Shown here: piece by piece, positions 21,541 to 31,547 of the stretch | Position numbering within the stretch: the stretch's first letter is position 1 | Layout: every line of letters starts with the position of its first letter | Assembly (NCBI RefSeq): GCF_019823065.1 | Contig: NZ_CP081966.1 | Span: 1-64,000 of the forward strand | DNA from: Pseudomonas mosselii | GTDB taxonomy: Bacteria; Pseudomonadota; Gammaproteobacteria; Pseudomonadales; Pseudomonadaceae | Length of the DNA: 64,000 nt | Reading direction: 5' to 3' | Position numbers and translations under genes: made by a program | Notes under the pieces: model-generated | The model's database searches: none | The model's input: the letters and a program-made list of their open reading frames with translations, nothing else | Told to the model about the DNA's origin: nothing

Positions 21541-22794
21541 ATGACTCCCCCACGTTACCGATTAGGGATGGCATGTCTGGCCGCTCTGATCAGCCTGTTG
21601 TCGACGTTACCGGCTCAGGCTACACCGTTGTCTCTGGAGGAAGCGCTTCAACTTGCCGAACGCAATGCCCCCATCCTCCAGGCCAGGCAAGAGCAAATGA
21701 CGGCCGCTCGACACGCTGTGATCCCAGCAGGCGAGCTGCCTGATCCACGTCTCAACCTAGGAGTGCAGAACCTTCCTGTTGACGGCAGTGATCGTTGGAG
21801 CATGAACCGCGATTTCATGACGATGCAGGTTGTCGGCCTCTCCCAGGAAGTACCAAACCGGGACAAGCGGGAGGCACGAGTTGAGACGGCACGAGCGAGC
21901 GTTGAGCGAGCCGATGCAGAGGCGGTGTTCGAGCGCTTAAAAGTGCGTGCTGCCACAGCCCAAGCTTGGGTCGCGGCGTACACCGTTCAACGGAAACTGC
22001 AGCAGTTTGAGGACTTCTACAAAGAAAACCGTCTGTTGGCCGCAGCAATCCGCGCACGCCTGGCCGGCGGTACCGGCGCGACGGCCGACGCACTTGCTCC
22101 TGACCAGGAAGCTGCGCAACTCGATGAGCAAAAAGATGTTCTGCTCACACAGGCCGCTCAGGCACGGGCTGCACTCAAGCGATGGATTGGAGAGGATGCT
22201 GATCCGCAAGCTCAAGCATTTCCGCGCTGGCCAGTGAGCGCGCCGGACTATCTACACGCTATACATGCACATCCAGAATTGGCGACCTACAACGCCCTTA
22301 CGCGGGAAGCACAAGCTCAAGTGCACCAAGCCTTGGCAGAAAAGAAGTCGGACTGGGGGTGGCAGGTGGATTACCAGCGGCGCGGGCCTGAATTCAGCAA
22401 TATGGTGAGCCTGCAGGTAAGTTTCCAACTGCCCTTGTTCGCTGGCTCACGGCAGGACCCGATGATCGCGGCACGTCGCGCACAAGTCCGGCAACTGGAG
22501 GACGAACAGGAAGCGGCATTGCGTGAGCATAAAGCGCAGCTGGAGACAGATCTTGCGGATTACCAGCGATTGCAGCGAGCAGTGCAGCGCAGCCGTGAAA
22601 CATTGTTACCGCTAGCGGAGGATCGAGTCCGCCTCGCCCTTGCTGACTATCGAGCCGGTAAATCACCCTTAAGTGAGGTTCTCACCGCTCGACGTCAGCG
22701 GGTTGAAACACGACTGCAAGACATCGATCTGCAAGGACAGTTGGCCGCGACAGCTGCACGGCTGCACTTCGCGTATGGAGAGGTGCGCGCATGA
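21541..22794 (+). CDS. cusC: Outer-membrane efflux channel CusC (TolC family)
   Basis: This 417-residue TolC-family protein forms the outer-membrane channel of the CusCBA copper/silver efflux pump. It has a signal peptide ending PAQA and the long helical repeats of the family, with coiled-coil-forming stretches near 65-75 and 290-350. It resembles the CzcC/CusC heavy-metal branch. The ATG follows TTTGAGGAATC. cusB starts inside its last codons (ATGA overlap), so cusCBA-F is a tightly packed operon. Confidence 0.9.
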   Translation: MTPPRYRLGMACLAALISLLSTLPAQATPLSLEEALQLAERNAPILQARQEQMTAARHAVIPAGELPDPRLNLGVQNLPVDGSDRWSMNRDFMTMQVVGLSQEVPNRDKREARVETARASVERADAEAVFERLKVRAATAQAWVAAYTVQRKLQQFEDFYKENRLLAAAIRARLAGGTGATADALAPDQEAAQLDEQKDVLLTQAAQARAALKRWIGEDADPQAQAFPRWPVSAPDYLHAIHAHPELATYNALTREAQAQVHQALAEKKSDWGWQVDYQRRGPEFSNMVSLQVSFQLPLFAGSRQDPMIAARRAQVRQLEDEQEAALREHKAQLETDLADYQRLQRAVQRSRETLLPLAEDRVRLALADYRAGKSPLSEVLTARRQRVETRLQDIDLQGQLAATAARLHFAYGEVRA

Positions 22795-24257
22795 GAAATT
22801 CAACTATCAGCCTTGTGGTATTGGCCGCGTTGGCTATCGGCGGTGGCGTTGGCTATCAGCTAGCAAAGCGTGGGCAGGTGTCCACTGCCTCCCCTGAAAC
22901 GCTACAGAAGGTGCTGTATTGGTATGACCCGATGTACCCCCAGCAGCACTTTCCAGCACCGGGCAAGTCGCCCTTCATGGACATGCCACTGGTGCCGAAG
23001 TACCAGGAAAGCACCGCTGCTGAGGTGAGCCCCGCAGTTCAAGTTTCACAGGGGCTCCAACAAAACCTGGGGGTCCGTCTGGCTACCGTAGCGAAAGGGC
23101 AGCTTGCTCGAACCCTCCAGGTGAGCGGCGTGCTTACCTTCGATGAGCGGGATTTTAGCGTTCTGCAGGCTCGTACCGGTGGCTACGTCGAACGCACCTA
23201 TGGCCGCGCTACAGGCGACGTGGTTGCCAAGGGCGCCCCATTGGCAGATGTGTTGACGCCTGAATGGGCGGGCTTGCAGGAAGAGTACCTGGCGCTTCAG
23301 CGATCTGGGGACAATGAATTGCGCGCTGCAGCTCGGCAACGACTACTGCTGGCGGGTATGCCTGCCGATCTTATCAACCGGATTGACCGTACGGGAAGGG
23401 TCCAGAATTCGGTAACGCTCTTGGCCCCAACAGCAGGCGTCCTTCAGGCTCTGGAATTGCGGCCAGGCATGACAATGACACCGGGTGCAACGTTGGCGAA
23501 GATCAATGGTATCGCGAACGTCTGGCTTGAGGCCGCAGTACCTGAAGCGCAAGCCCAAGGCCTACAGGAAGGACAGGCAGTGCAGGCGAATCTGGCAGCG
23601 TTCCCAGGCGAACCTGTTCCCGGCAAGCTGACCGCATTGCTGGCTGATGCGGATCTGCAAAGCCGCACCTTGCGGCTTCGTATAGAACTGCCCAACCCCG
23701 GCGGCCGGTTGCGCCCAGGCATGACCGCGCAGGTTTCCCTCCATCCGTCCGGGCAACAGGATGACAGCCTACTGGTGCCAGCCGAGGCGATCATTCGGAC
23801 GGGGAAACGCGATCTCGTAATGGTGTCAGAAGACGGAGGTCGATTCCGGCCGGTGGAAGTAGTGCTCGGCCAGGAAAGTGCTGGCCAGGTGGTCGTGCTG
23901 CGAGGCCTTCAGGCGGGCCAGCGCGTTGTGGCGTCCGGGCAGTTTCTGCTGGACTCCGAAGCGAGCTTGAAAGGTATCGAGGCCGTTACTGCTGGCGATG
24001 CTCCACTTGCGCAACCTGTACAGCCGGCTCTACATCAGGCCAATGGGCGCATCGTTCAAATAGAAGGTAATCAGCTGACCATCGCTCATGGACCGTTCGT
24101 GACGCTGGGCATGCCTGGTATGACGATGACTTTCCCTGTGGCAGATCCCCGCTTGATTGCCGGACTCAAGGTTGGCGAACGCATCCGGTTTGGAGTGCGC
24201 GAGCGCGATGAAGGCATGGTCATCGAGCAAATAACCCAGCAGGAGAACCAGCCATGA
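22791..24257 (+). CDS. cusB: Membrane-fusion protein CusB with N-terminal metal-binding and C-terminal CusF domains
   Basis: CusB is the periplasmic adaptor joining CusA to CusC and takes part in copper transfer. The 488-residue protein has an N-terminal anchor (5-22), a heavy-metal-binding domain ([20 protein letters not shown], about 43-68), the usual barrel-sandwich and beta-barrel domains, and a CusF-like domain at about 405-483 with the copper-binding block [18 protein letters not shown]. coli CusB lacks these extra domains, so metal can be bound at both ends of this adaptor. It overlaps cusC and cusA by 4 bp each. Confidence 0.92.
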   Translation: MRNSTISLVVLAALAIGGGVGYQLAKRGQVSTASPETLQKVLYWYDPMYPQQHFPAPGKSPFMDMPLVPKYQESTAAEVSPAVQVSQGLQQNLGVRLATVAKGQLARTLQVSGVLTFDERDFSVLQARTGGYVERTYGRATGDVVAKGAPLADVLTPEWAGLQEEYLALQRSGDNELRAAARQRLLLAGMPADLINRIDRTGRVQNSVTLLAPTAGVLQALELRPGMTMTPGATLAKINGIANVWLEAAVPEAQAQGLQEGQAVQANLAAFPGEPVPGKLTALLADADLQSRTLRLRIELPNPGGRLRPGMTAQVSLHPSGQQDDSLLVPAEAIIRTGKRDLVMVSEDGGRFRPVEVVLGQESAGQVVVLRGLQAGQRVVASGQFLLDSEASLKGIEAVTAGDAPLAQPVQPALHQANGRIVQIEGNQLTIAHGPFVTLGMPGMTMTFPVADPRLIAGLKVGERIRFGVRERDEGMVIEQITQQENQP

Positions 24258-27200
24258 TCGCGAACCTGATTCGTTGGTCGGTTGGCAACCGCGTCCTGGT
24301 CCTGCTGGCAACACTGTTTGCCGTAGCTTGGGGCGTTTTCTCTCTGCGCAGTTTGCCGATCGACGCGTTGCCTGACCTGTCAGATGTGCAGGTGATTATC
24401 CGCACCTCCTACCCAGGGCAGGCACCTCAGATCGTGGAAAATCAGGTGACATATCCCCTGACCACCACAATGCTTTCCGTACCCGGAGCCAAGACAGTGC
24501 GGGGCTTTTCAGCATTTGGAGACAGCTTCGTATATGTGTTGTTTGAGGACGGCACAGATCTCTATTGGGCGCGGTCCAGGGTGCTCGAATACCTAAGCCA
24601 GGTTCAGTCTCGATTACCGGCGTCCGCTAAGCCAGTGCTCGGACCCGATGCCACTGGTGTAGGCTGGATCTACCAGTATGCGCTGGTGGACCGCAGTGGT
24701 ACCCATGACCTGGCACAGCTGCGCAGCCTTCAGGACTGGTTCCTGCGCTTCGAGTTGAAAACTCTTCCGGACGTTGCCGAAGTGGCGACGATAGGCGGGA
24801 TGGTCAAGCAGTACCAGGTAGTGCTCGATCCGCTGCGCATGGCCAGCTTGGGAATCACTCAAGTTGAGGTTTCGGACGCCATCGCCAAGGCCAATCAGGA
24901 AACCGGTGGCGGCGTGCTCGAACAAGGCGAAGCTGAGTTCATGGTAAGGGCTTCCGGCTATCTGAAGTCACTCGATGATTTCCGAGCCATTCCCCTGCGC
25001 CTGGCTGCGAAGGGTATACCCGTAACACTGGGCGATGTAGCCACTGTACAGCTGGGCCCTGAGGCACGTCGCGGCATCGGCGAGCTTGATGGACAGGGCG
25101 AAGCGGTGGGCGGCGTAGTAATTCTGCGCAGTGGCAAGAATGCGAAAGATGCCATCGCTCACGTCAAATCCAAGCTTGAATCGCTGGAAAAAAGCCTGCC
25201 TGCCGGGGTCGAGCTGGTCACTACCTACGACCGTAGCCAGTTGATCGATCGTGCTGTGGAAAATCTGAGCCAGAAGCTGATTGAAGAGTTCATCGTGGTC
25301 GCACTGGTGTGCGCTGCATTTCTTTGGCATCTGCGCTCATCGTTGGTCGCCATCGTCTCGCTTCCGGTTGGTGTCCTCATTGCCCTGATCGTCATGCGCC
25401 ACCAGGGCATCAACGCCAACATCATGTCGCTTGGGGGCATAGCCATTGCAATCGGTGCGATGGTGGACGCCGCTGTGGTGATGATTGAGAACGCGCACAA
25501 ACGGGTTGAGGCTTGGCATACGTGGCACCCTGGAAAGTCGTTGCGTGGCGAAGATCATTGGAAAGTGATGACTGAGGCAGCAGTCGAGGTCGGGCCTGCG
25601 CTGTTCTTCAGCCTCATGATCATTACGCTGTCCTTCATACCGGTATTCACCTTGCAGGCTCAGGAGGGAAGGCTGTTTGCGCCCCTCGCATTCACCAAGA
25701 CTTATGCAATGGCAGCAGCAGCGGGCCTTTCGGTTACCCTGGTACCCGTGCTGATGGGGTACTGGATTCGGGGTCGTTTACCGGCAGAAGAGCGCAACCC
25801 ACTCAATCGAACCCTGATACGGCTCTATCGCCCAGCATTGGAGATCGTTCTACGCCGGCCAAAGCTCACGTTGGCGGGTGCACTGTTGATTTTGCTCAGC
25901 AGTGTCTGGCCCCTGAGCCAGCTCGGCGGCGAATTCTTGCCGCCACTGGATGAAGGCGATTTGCTGTACATGCCGACTGCCCTGCCAGGTCTTTCGGCGC
26001 AGAAAGCCTCTGAGCTTTTGCAACGTACGGACCGGCTGATCCGAACGGTACCGGAGGTCGCCAGTGTCTTCGGTAAAGCGGGCCGGGCTGAATCAGCGAC
26101 CGACCCGGCCCCGCTGGAGATGTTCGAGACGACTGTCCGACTTAAACCGAAGGATCAGTGGCGAGCAGGGATGACCACTGAGAAGCTGATCGAAGAGCTG
26201 GACCGTACCGTGCAGGTACCTGGGCTAACCAATATCTGGATCCCACCGATTCGAAACCGTATCGACATGCTCGCAACCGGTATCAAAAGCCCGATCGGCG
26301 TAAAGGTTGCCGGCAGCAATTTGAATGAGATCGACCGGGTGACTCTGGCTATCGAGAAGGTGGCCAAAACGGTTCCAGGGGTGACTTCCGCCCTCGCCGA
26401 GCGATTAACCGGTGGACGCTACATCGATCTGGATATCGACCGCCAATTCGCAGCGCGTTACGGCCTGAACATTGCTGATGTCCAAGCGATTGTTGCCGGC
26501 GCCGTTGGGGGCGAAAACATCGGCGAAACCGTAGAAGGCCTGGCGCGATATCCCATCAGTGTTCGGTACCCACGGGAGTGGCGTGACTCTGTTGATGCCC
26601 TGCGGCAGCTACCGATTTACACCAGCCAAGGGGGGCGAATCACACTGGGAACCGTGGCACGGGTGCGTATTGCGGACGGTCCACCCATGCTCAAGAGTGA
26701 AAACGCGCGCCCCTCGGGCTGGGTGTATATCGACGTGCGGAGACGGGACCTGTCCTCCGTCGTTGCCGACCTGCGCCGGCTAGTCGATCAGCAGGTGAAG
26801 CTCGATCCTGGCATAAGCTTGAGCTATTCCGGGCAGTTCGAATACCTGGAGCGCGCCAATGCGCGCTTAGCATGGGTAGTACCGGCGACGCTGGCCATTA
26901 TTTTCGTCCTTCTCTACCTCACGTTTGGCCGCCTCGGTGAAGCGCTGCTGATCATGGCTACCTTGCCATTTGCGCTAACCGGCGGCGTATGGCTGCTGTA
27001 CATGATGGGCTACAACCTGTCGGTGGCCACGGGTGTCGGTTTTATCGCCTTGGCTGGGGTCGCAGCAGAGTTTGGAGTCATCATGCTGATCTACCTCAAC
27101 AATGCCTGGACTGAACGAAACGGCAACGGTACGCAGGGGCAACCTGCGCTTCTGGATGCTATCCGCGAAGGGGCCGTGCAGCGCATCCGCCCCAAAGCCA

Positions 27201-27412
27201 TGACCGTAGCAGTGATCGTCGCAGGCTTGATGCCAATCCTCTGGAGTAGCGGTACCGGCAGCGAAGTCATGAGCCGGATCGCTGTACCCATGGTCGGCGG
27301 CATGCTCACCGCGCCTTTGCTCTCACTATTTGTAATCCCTGCGGCTTACTGGCTCGTCAGGCGCCGCGGACTCGCTGTACACGATAACCCCCAAACAGGA
27401 GTAACCCGATGA
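24254..27412 (+). CDS. cusA: Cu(I)/Ag(I) RND efflux pump CusA
   Basis: CusA is the inner-membrane proton-driven pump of the HME-RND class. The 1,052-residue protein has 12 predicted membrane helices and two large periplasmic loops. The motif [19 protein letters not shown] in the TM4 region is typical of monovalent-ion (Cu/Ag) pumps, in contrast to the [14 protein letters not shown] form of the CzcA at 57815. Methionines scattered in the periplasmic domain fit a methionine relay. It is translationally coupled to cusB and overlaps cusF by 4 bp. Confidence 0.95.
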   Translation: MIANLIRWSVGNRVLVLLATLFAVAWGVFSLRSLPIDALPDLSDVQVIIRTSYPGQAPQIVENQVTYPLTTTMLSVPGAKTVRGFSAFGDSFVYVLFEDGTDLYWARSRVLEYLSQVQSRLPASAKPVLGPDATGVGWIYQYALVDRSGTHDLAQLRSLQDWFLRFELKTLPDVAEVATIGGMVKQYQVVLDPLRMASLGITQVEVSDAIAKANQETGGGVLEQGEAEFMVRASGYLKSLDDFRAIPLRLAAKGIPVTLGDVATVQLGPEARRGIGELDGQGEAVGGVVILRSGKNAKDAIAHVKSKLESLEKSLPAGVELVTTYDRSQLIDRAVENLSQKLIEEFIVVALVCAAFLWHLRSSLVAIVSLPVGVLIALIVMRHQGINANIMSLGGIAIAIGAMVDAAVVMIENAHKRVEAWHTWHPGKSLRGEDHWKVMTEAAVEVGPALFFSLMIITLSFIPVFTLQAQEGRLFAPLAFTKTYAMAAAAGLSVTLVPVLMGYWIRGRLPAEERNPLNRTLIRLYRPALEIVLRRPKLTLAGALLILLSSVWPLSQLGGEFLPPLDEGDLLYMPTALPGLSAQKASELLQRTDRLIRTVPEVASVFGKAGRAESATDPAPLEMFETTVRLKPKDQWRAGMTTEKLIEELDRTVQVPGLTNIWIPPIRNRIDMLATGIKSPIGVKVAGSNLNEIDRVTLAIEKVAKTVPGVTSALAERLTGGRYIDLDIDRQFAARYGLNIADVQAIVAGAVGGENIGETVEGLARYPISVRYPREWRDSVDALRQLPIYTSQGGRITLGTVARVRIADGPPMLKSENARPSGWVYIDVRRRDLSSVVADLRRLVDQQVKLDPGISLSYSGQFEYLERANARLAWVVPATLAIIFVLLYLTFGRLGEALLIMATLPFALTGGVWLLYMMGYNLSVATGVGFIALAGVAAEFGVIMLIYLNNAWTERNGNGTQGQPALLDAIREGAVQRIRPKAMTVAVIVAGLMPILWSSGTGSEVMSRIAVPMVGGMLTAPLLSLFVIPAAYWLVRRRGLAVHDNPQTGVTR

Positions 27413-27756
27413 AGAAGCTACTGATCAGCGCTGGCCTGGTGTTCGCCGTTGCGGCGGCGGTGCAGGCCCAAGACATGTATGGCACGGATATGAAGAATAT
27501 GCCCATGGAAGGCAACGAGACCCAAGGCAGCCAGGCGGCTCCGACTGCATCGGCTGAGGGAACCATCAAAGCTTTGGAACCAGGTAAAGTTACCTTGGCG
27601 CATGGACCAGTATCAGCCCTGAAATGGCCGGCAATGACCATGGGCTTCAGCGCTACCGAGCAGCAACTCAAGGGACTCAAGGTAGGCGACAAGGTCAGCT
27701 TCGATTTCCGAATGAATGGGGGCACAGCGACGATCGTAGGCATTCGCAAGCAGTGA
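27409..27756 (+). CDS. cusF: Periplasmic copper chaperone CusF
   Basis: CusF delivers Cu(I)/Ag(I) to CusB. The 115-residue protein has a signal peptide ending VQAQ, a short Met-rich segment, then an OB-fold with the copper site: H in LAHGPV, W in [10 protein letters not shown] and the two following methionines. The final residues VGIRKQ are typical. It is the last gene of cusCBA-F and overlaps cusA by 4 bp. The CusB C-terminus carries a second copy of this fold. Confidence 0.93.
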   Translation: MKKLLISAGLVFAVAAAVQAQDMYGTDMKNMPMEGNETQGSQAAPTASAEGTIKALEPGKVTLAHGPVSALKWPAMTMGFSATEQQLKGLKVGDKVSFDFRMNGGTATIVGIRKQ

Positions 27757-27770
27757 CGGATTGACTTCTA

Positions 27771-27798
27771 ACCCTGCCTATTAGAGCTGATAGGCAGG
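27771..27798 (+). terminator. Terminator of the cus operon
   Basis: The hairpin CCCTGCCTAT/ATAGGCAGGG with an 8-base loop is followed by TCATTT, about 15 bp after cusF. Confidence 0.75.
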
Positions 27799-28170
27799 GT
27801 CATTTAGCCAAACTTTGGAAAAAGTGCTGCCGCAATTCCTGACCGCGCCGCCTTCAGCTCTGTGCCTCGGGACGCTAGTTGGTCTTTGCGCTCTGTAGCC
27901 GGGATGCATTCAGATCAGAGTAGTAGCTGACGTTTGAGCAGAGATCTTCGTGCATCACGATCTATATGGGTCGAAAGCGGACAGGGCATCGCAAAGTCAT
28001 CCAACTGCCTGAGTTATCCGAACGCCAACAAGGATTCCACCGAGCTTGTCGACAAGAAAACCCGCGACAACTCAGAGTGTTATCCGAGCAAACAGACTTT
28101 GGATACCCTATTCCCGCTAGAAACACTGCCGCTGAAACCCTCCTGGCATGTAGCTCCTTCGTCCTACGCT
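27799..28170. other. Gene-free stretch after the cus operon
   Basis: I see no supported gene. The longest open frames have no ribosome-binding site, no recognisable domain and unusual composition. The convergent methyltransferase-like gene ends at 28171. Confidence 0.5.
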
Positions 28171-28830
28171 TCAGCCTCTATGACCCCCACCCAACCTTTC
28201 GCGCAGGTGCGGAACGAACCTAGGCGTAACGCGGGTATAAGCTTCGTAGGCAGCGCCAAACTGCTTGTGCATTTCCCGCTCTTCGGAAACCGCCAAACGC
28301 CCGTACATCACCAGCAACACCGGGAACATTGCCAGCGTCAGCAGCGTCGGCCACTGAAGGAGAAAGCCCAGAAGAATCAGCACAAATGCCACGTACTGCG
28401 GATGTCTGATCCAGCCATAGGGCCCGACCGTTGCAAGTGAACGGCGGCGTTGCGCGTGATATAGCACGTTCCAGGCGGCAGAAAGCAAATAGAAGCCGAA
28501 ACCCAGGAATAGGTAACTGGCAATGTGCAAAACACTGAAGTGTGGGTTGCCCTGGTCACCGAGCAACGTCGACCACAGATGGCCGGATTCGTGGGAAAGC
28601 AGATCGAGGTTGGGGAACCTGGCCTGCAACCAGCCTGACAACAGATAGATCGTCAGGGGGAAGCCATACATTTCCACAAACAGGGCAACGATGAAGGCCG
28701 AGAATGCACCGAAGCTCCTCCAGTCTCTCGCCGTTGCCGGCTTGAAGAAACTGAAGGCAAACATGATGAAGATCGCGGAGTTGATGAAAACCAGCGACCA
28801 GAGGCCATACGCGCTTTCACCATGATTCAT
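28171..28830 (-). CDS. Isoprenylcysteine carboxyl methyltransferase (ICMT)-family membrane protein
   Basis: The 219-residue protein has about five membrane helices and the C-terminal ICMT/PEMT motif: GPYGWIRHPQYVAFVLILLG and later SEEREMHKQFGAAYEAY, which form the SAM and substrate site of this family. Bacterial members modify unknown small molecules or lipids. Relatives are frequent in copper and silver clusters next to DUF2933 proteins. It overlaps the upstream DUF2933 gene by 4 bp. Its substrate is unknown. Confidence 0.82.
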   Translation of the reverse strand: MNHGESAYGLWSLVFINSAIFIMFAFSFFKPATARDWRSFGAFSAFIVALFVEMYGFPLTIYLLSGWLQARFPNLDLLSHESGHLWSTLLGDQGNPHFSVLHIASYLFLGFGFYLLSAAWNVLYHAQRRRSLATVGPYGWIRHPQYVAFVLILLGFLLQWPTLLTLAMFPVLLVMYGRLAVSEEREMHKQFGAAYEAYTRVTPRFVPHLRERLGGGHRG

Positions 28831-29102
28831 GATGGATCTCCCGGCTTATGGATATCAGCCTTATCGGAGGGGGCCGGTTTGCTCTGGCCCTGGTGATGGT
28901 GTCCCCCATGTCCTCGATGCATGAAGACATGCATCAGCGGACAGGCGAGCAACAACAGATAAGGCAGGGCTCCAACGACATGGGCAAGGTGCTCGGTGAG
29001 CAGGAAGTAGACGGCGATCCCACCGATTACCACCAGGCCGATTGCATAGCGTGAACGCCAGAAACTGTGTGGTGAGCCGTTTTCATCGAAGTGAGGGTTC
29101 AT
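28827..29102 (-). CDS. DUF2933 small membrane protein
   Basis: The 91-residue protein has the DUF2933 arrangement: a short polar N-terminus with SFWRSRYAIG, two membrane helices separated by LTEHLAHV, and a His-rich cytoplasmic or periplasmic tail (HRGHGGHHHQG). Its function is unknown; it is typical of Pseudomonas copper islands. A broken relative lies at 33924-34185. It is probably cotranscribed with the Met-rich gene upstream and the ICMT-like gene downstream. Confidence 0.82.
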   Translation of the reverse strand: MNPHFDENGSPHSFWRSRYAIGLVVIGGIAVYFLLTEHLAHVVGALPYLLLLACPLMHVFMHRGHGGHHHQGQSKPAPSDKADIHKPGDPS

Positions 29103-29127
29103 AGCGACTCCTGGGAAAGGAGATGGG

Positions 29128-29583
29128 TTACTTCGATGCAGCAGATGGCATGCGGTCCATCATCATCTGCATCATCGACTCCATCATGTCCATGCGCTTT
29201 TCCATCATCTGGTGGCGGGCGGCCATATCCCCGCCCATGCCGCCATGCATGCCCCCCATTTCAGGCATGCCACCCTCCATGGACTTCATCATGGCCATGC
29301 CATTTTTCATCAGCGCCATATGCTCGGCCATCAACGCCTGACGGGCTTCCGGCGTTTTGGCTGCAGCCATCTTTTCGTGCATGGCTTGCATGGCCTTCAT
29401 TTGCTGGTCCATCGCCGCCATTTGCCCTTTGTCCATTGGCTGAGAAGGCGTCTTCTCGGTAGCCGCCGCGCTTGGCGCATCGGCCGGGTGATGTGTCGAG
29501 TGTTCATCGGTGTTTTGCGCCATGGCGCCCACGGACGCTGCGGCCAAACAAAGTCCGATCAGTAAATTTCGAACGTTGTTCAT
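29128..29583 (-). CDS. Met-rich periplasmic protein
   Basis: The 151-residue product has a signal peptide (cut near GAMA-QN) and a mature part dominated by methionine: MAAMDQQMKAMQAMHEKM, MALMKNGMAMMKSMEGG and MMQMMMDRM. It is predicted to be helical with about 20% Met, fitting a Cu(I)- or Ag(I)-buffering protein. Three ATGs are adjacent; the third (29583) is preferred because AAGGAG lies 6 bp upstream of it. It heads a three-gene unit with DUF2933 and the ICMT-family gene. Confidence 0.78.
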   Translation of the reverse strand: MNNVRNLLIGLCLAAASVGAMAQNTDEHSTHHPADAPSAAATEKTPSQPMDKGQMAAMDQQMKAMQAMHEKMAAAKTPEARQALMAEHMALMKNGMAMMKSMEGGMPEMGGMHGGMGGDMAARHQMMEKRMDMMESMMQMMMDRMPSAASK

Positions 29584-29721
29584 CATCATCTCCTTAGCAC
29601 TGTTTTAAAGCCGGATGCCTTGGTCTGGGCGCTAGGCCTCACCTGGCACGACAAGCAAATTACTGCGCCGGCGTGAATGCTCATTTTTCGCGTCGTGCTC
29701 GGGTTGTACACCGACGGGCTA

Positions 29722-30744
29722 TTATTGGGCACTCGGCGGCTCGAAGCTGATCCCGTTTGGCCCGGCGCCAACCTTATGGGTAGCAACGACCTTTCGGCTG
29801 CTCGTATCGATGACAGATACGGTGCCCGCTTCAATATTGCTGACAAACACATAAGCGCCGTCGCTGCTGATGGCCACACCATGGGCACCCTTGCCGGTGG
29901 TCACGGTGCCCAGGCTGCTACGCGTCTGGAGATCTACGATGGAGACTCGGTCGTCCGGATTCTGGCCACTGCCCTGATTCGCGACATAGACCTGGCGACC
30001 GTCAACGGTGGCCATCATCTGGATTGGCGTGCGGCCGACATCAACCTTGCTGATCACCTTGCGTCTGGCCGTGTCGATGATGCCAAGCTGATTTGTCGCA
30101 CTGAGCGAGACGAATGCCAGGCGACCGTCAGGGGCAAAGCCGACCTGGACAGGGCCTTTGCCCACGGGAATCTGCGCGGTTTCTTTGAGTGTGACGACAT
30201 CGATAAGCGATACGCTGTCGCTCTTCATGTTCGCGATATAGAGTGTCCGGCCATCAGGGCTCAAGCGCAGCCCATGGGGATAACGCCCAGTTGGAATACC
30301 GGGCAACTCGATTCGCTGCTCAAGGTCAAATACTCGCACCTGGTTGGCAGCGGAATCGGTCACAAAAGCTCGCAGCCCGGTGACGTCGGTGACCACATGA
30401 GCCGGGTGATCGCCTGCCGGGAAGCTGAACGGTGGCCTGTCCAGCGCGCTGGTACTGAACACCAGCAACTGCCCACCGGGCTTTTCACCGCTCGAATGCC
30501 CCGCATGTCCAGCCACTCCAACAACCAGAAGCAAGCTGCCGTCGGGCGAAACCTGTAGGTTGTGGGGTGCGATCGGCAAGGCGACCGTGCTCACATCACC
30601 TGTCGCAAGATTTACCTGGCTAATGGAAGCGGACCGTTCATTGGCCGTGTAGACGTTACCCGTAGGGTTTGCCATGACCAGCCCCAGAGGGATGAGCAGG
30701 GATATCCCCAAGGCCATAGAACTAAACCGCTTGGCAGTCATCAT
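29722..30744 (-). CDS. YncE-like periplasmic beta-propeller protein
   Basis: The 340-residue protein has a signal peptide (about 1-25, ending MANP) and seven or so repeats of about 40 residues of the type SPDGRTLYIANMKSDSVSLIDV, the YVTN/NHL-type beta-propeller. Family members bind DNA or metal-related ligands and their role is uncertain; they occur in copper clusters. The start at 30744 is one of two adjacent ATGs behind GGAG and removes a 42-residue extension without a signal. Confidence 0.8.
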   Translation of the reverse strand: MMTAKRFSSMALGISLLIPLGLVMANPTGNVYTANERSASISQVNLATGDVSTVALPIAPHNLQVSPDGSLLLVVGVAGHAGHSSGEKPGGQLLVFSTSALDRPPFSFPAGDHPAHVVTDVTGLRAFVTDSAANQVRVFDLEQRIELPGIPTGRYPHGLRLSPDGRTLYIANMKSDSVSLIDVVTLKETAQIPVGKGPVQVGFAPDGRLAFVSLSATNQLGIIDTARRKVISKVDVGRTPIQMMATVDGRQVYVANQGSGQNPDDRVSIVDLQTRSSLGTVTTGKGAHGVAISSDGAYVFVSNIEAGTVSVIDTSSRKVVATHKVGAGPNGISFEPPSAQ

Positions 30745-30956
30745 TGTGAATGAGCTCCAACGAGGGGCCGGGGTATGTGAGCCAGGCTGGCCTATACATT
30801 TACTCAAGATAAACACCAATCGCGAAGCATTTTCTTGATCAGCGTCAACGTCCACAGCTTGACTCGGCACTGGGTGATCGAAGGCCGTCCATTTCTTGGG
30901 GAGTATTGCTGGCTATCCCGACCCGGAGTCAGTCGACATCAGGCTGTATATGAAGA

Positions 30957-30983
30957 AACCGCGCCATGAAACATGGCACGGCG
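30957..30983 (-). terminator. Terminator of copZ
   Basis: Read on the minus strand, the stem CCGCCGTGCCATG pairs imperfectly with CATGGCGCGG around a TTT loop and is followed by TTTCTT, 27 bp after the copZ stop. Confidence 0.6.
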
Positions 30984-31009
30984 GCTTGCCATCTGAGCGG
31001 TAACGAGAC

Positions 31010-31210
31010 TTAGCGACTGACTTTGGTTGGGTAACCAAGCGCCTGGACCAGTGCACCGACGCGTTCCGCCTCGATGTTGCTTTGGACACTCACTGTACCG
31101 GCAGCACGATCAACGATCACCTTCGCGTCGCCATCGGCAGCCTGGATGGCCTTGGTGATCTTGTTGACACAACTGCCACATCCCATACCGGAAACTTCCA
31201 AAACGAACAT
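31010..31210 (-). CDS. copZ: Copper chaperone CopZ (HMA domain)
   Basis: A 66-residue ferredoxin-like heavy-metal-associated domain with the Cu(I) site GMGCGSC near residues 9-15 and the usual C-terminal block LVQALGYPTKV. It would carry Cu(I) in the cytoplasm to the P1B-ATPase encoded upstream and to the CueR-type regulator. The ATG at 31210 follows GAGGCCCGCT; the frame extends 13 codons further without support. A CueR-type operator lies about 50 bp upstream. Confidence 0.9.
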   Translation of the reverse strand: MFVLEVSGMGCGSCVNKITKAIQAADGDAKVIVDRAAGTVSVQSNIEAERVGALVQALGYPTKVSR

Positions 31211-31260
31211 AGCGGGCCTCTCATGCTGGTACGGCTTTTCTCGCCGCATTTACAGCTTCA

Positions 31261-31281
31261 ACCTTGACACGATGACAAGGT
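31261..31281 (-). promoter_or_regulatory. CueR-type operator of copZ
   Basis: ACCTTG-N9-CAAGGT is a perfect 6/6 dyad with the spacing of MerR-family copper operators. On the minus strand it lies within a TTGACC -35 element and an elongated spacer typical of CueR promoters. No cueR gene is visible in the window, so a chromosomal CueR must act here. Confidence 0.75.
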
Positions 31282-31547
31282 CAAGGCCCGGTCAAAGGAT
31301 TTATCTTCGCCCTGAAATCTTGTCCAACTCCTCTGGCGGCGGCCCCTGCTGCATCACAATTGTCCCTTACGATCTTGGCAGAAGATGGCGGACGTCGCAG
31401 TTGCCCGATGTCCTCCATCAGGACCAGATTGGCGCCGAACTCGCGGACATACCCGCTAAGGCCAAAGCCCTAGACAGTCAGTCATATGGATCAGGCGTTG
31501 AAACGCTGATGGCGGAACTTCCTCTCATAGGTTGCGGTGTGCCCATT
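31282..31547. other. Gene-free stretch between copZ and the P1B-ATPase
   Basis: Apart from the CueR-type operator at its left edge I see no supported gene in these 266 bp. The composition is GC-rich and protein-like in places, so a decayed gene is possible, but none is recognised. Confidence 0.4.

Noticed and set aside
27934..28440. 168-codon frame after the cus operon
   Set aside because: No ribosome-binding site, no domain, and it runs into the antisense of the ICMT-family gene.
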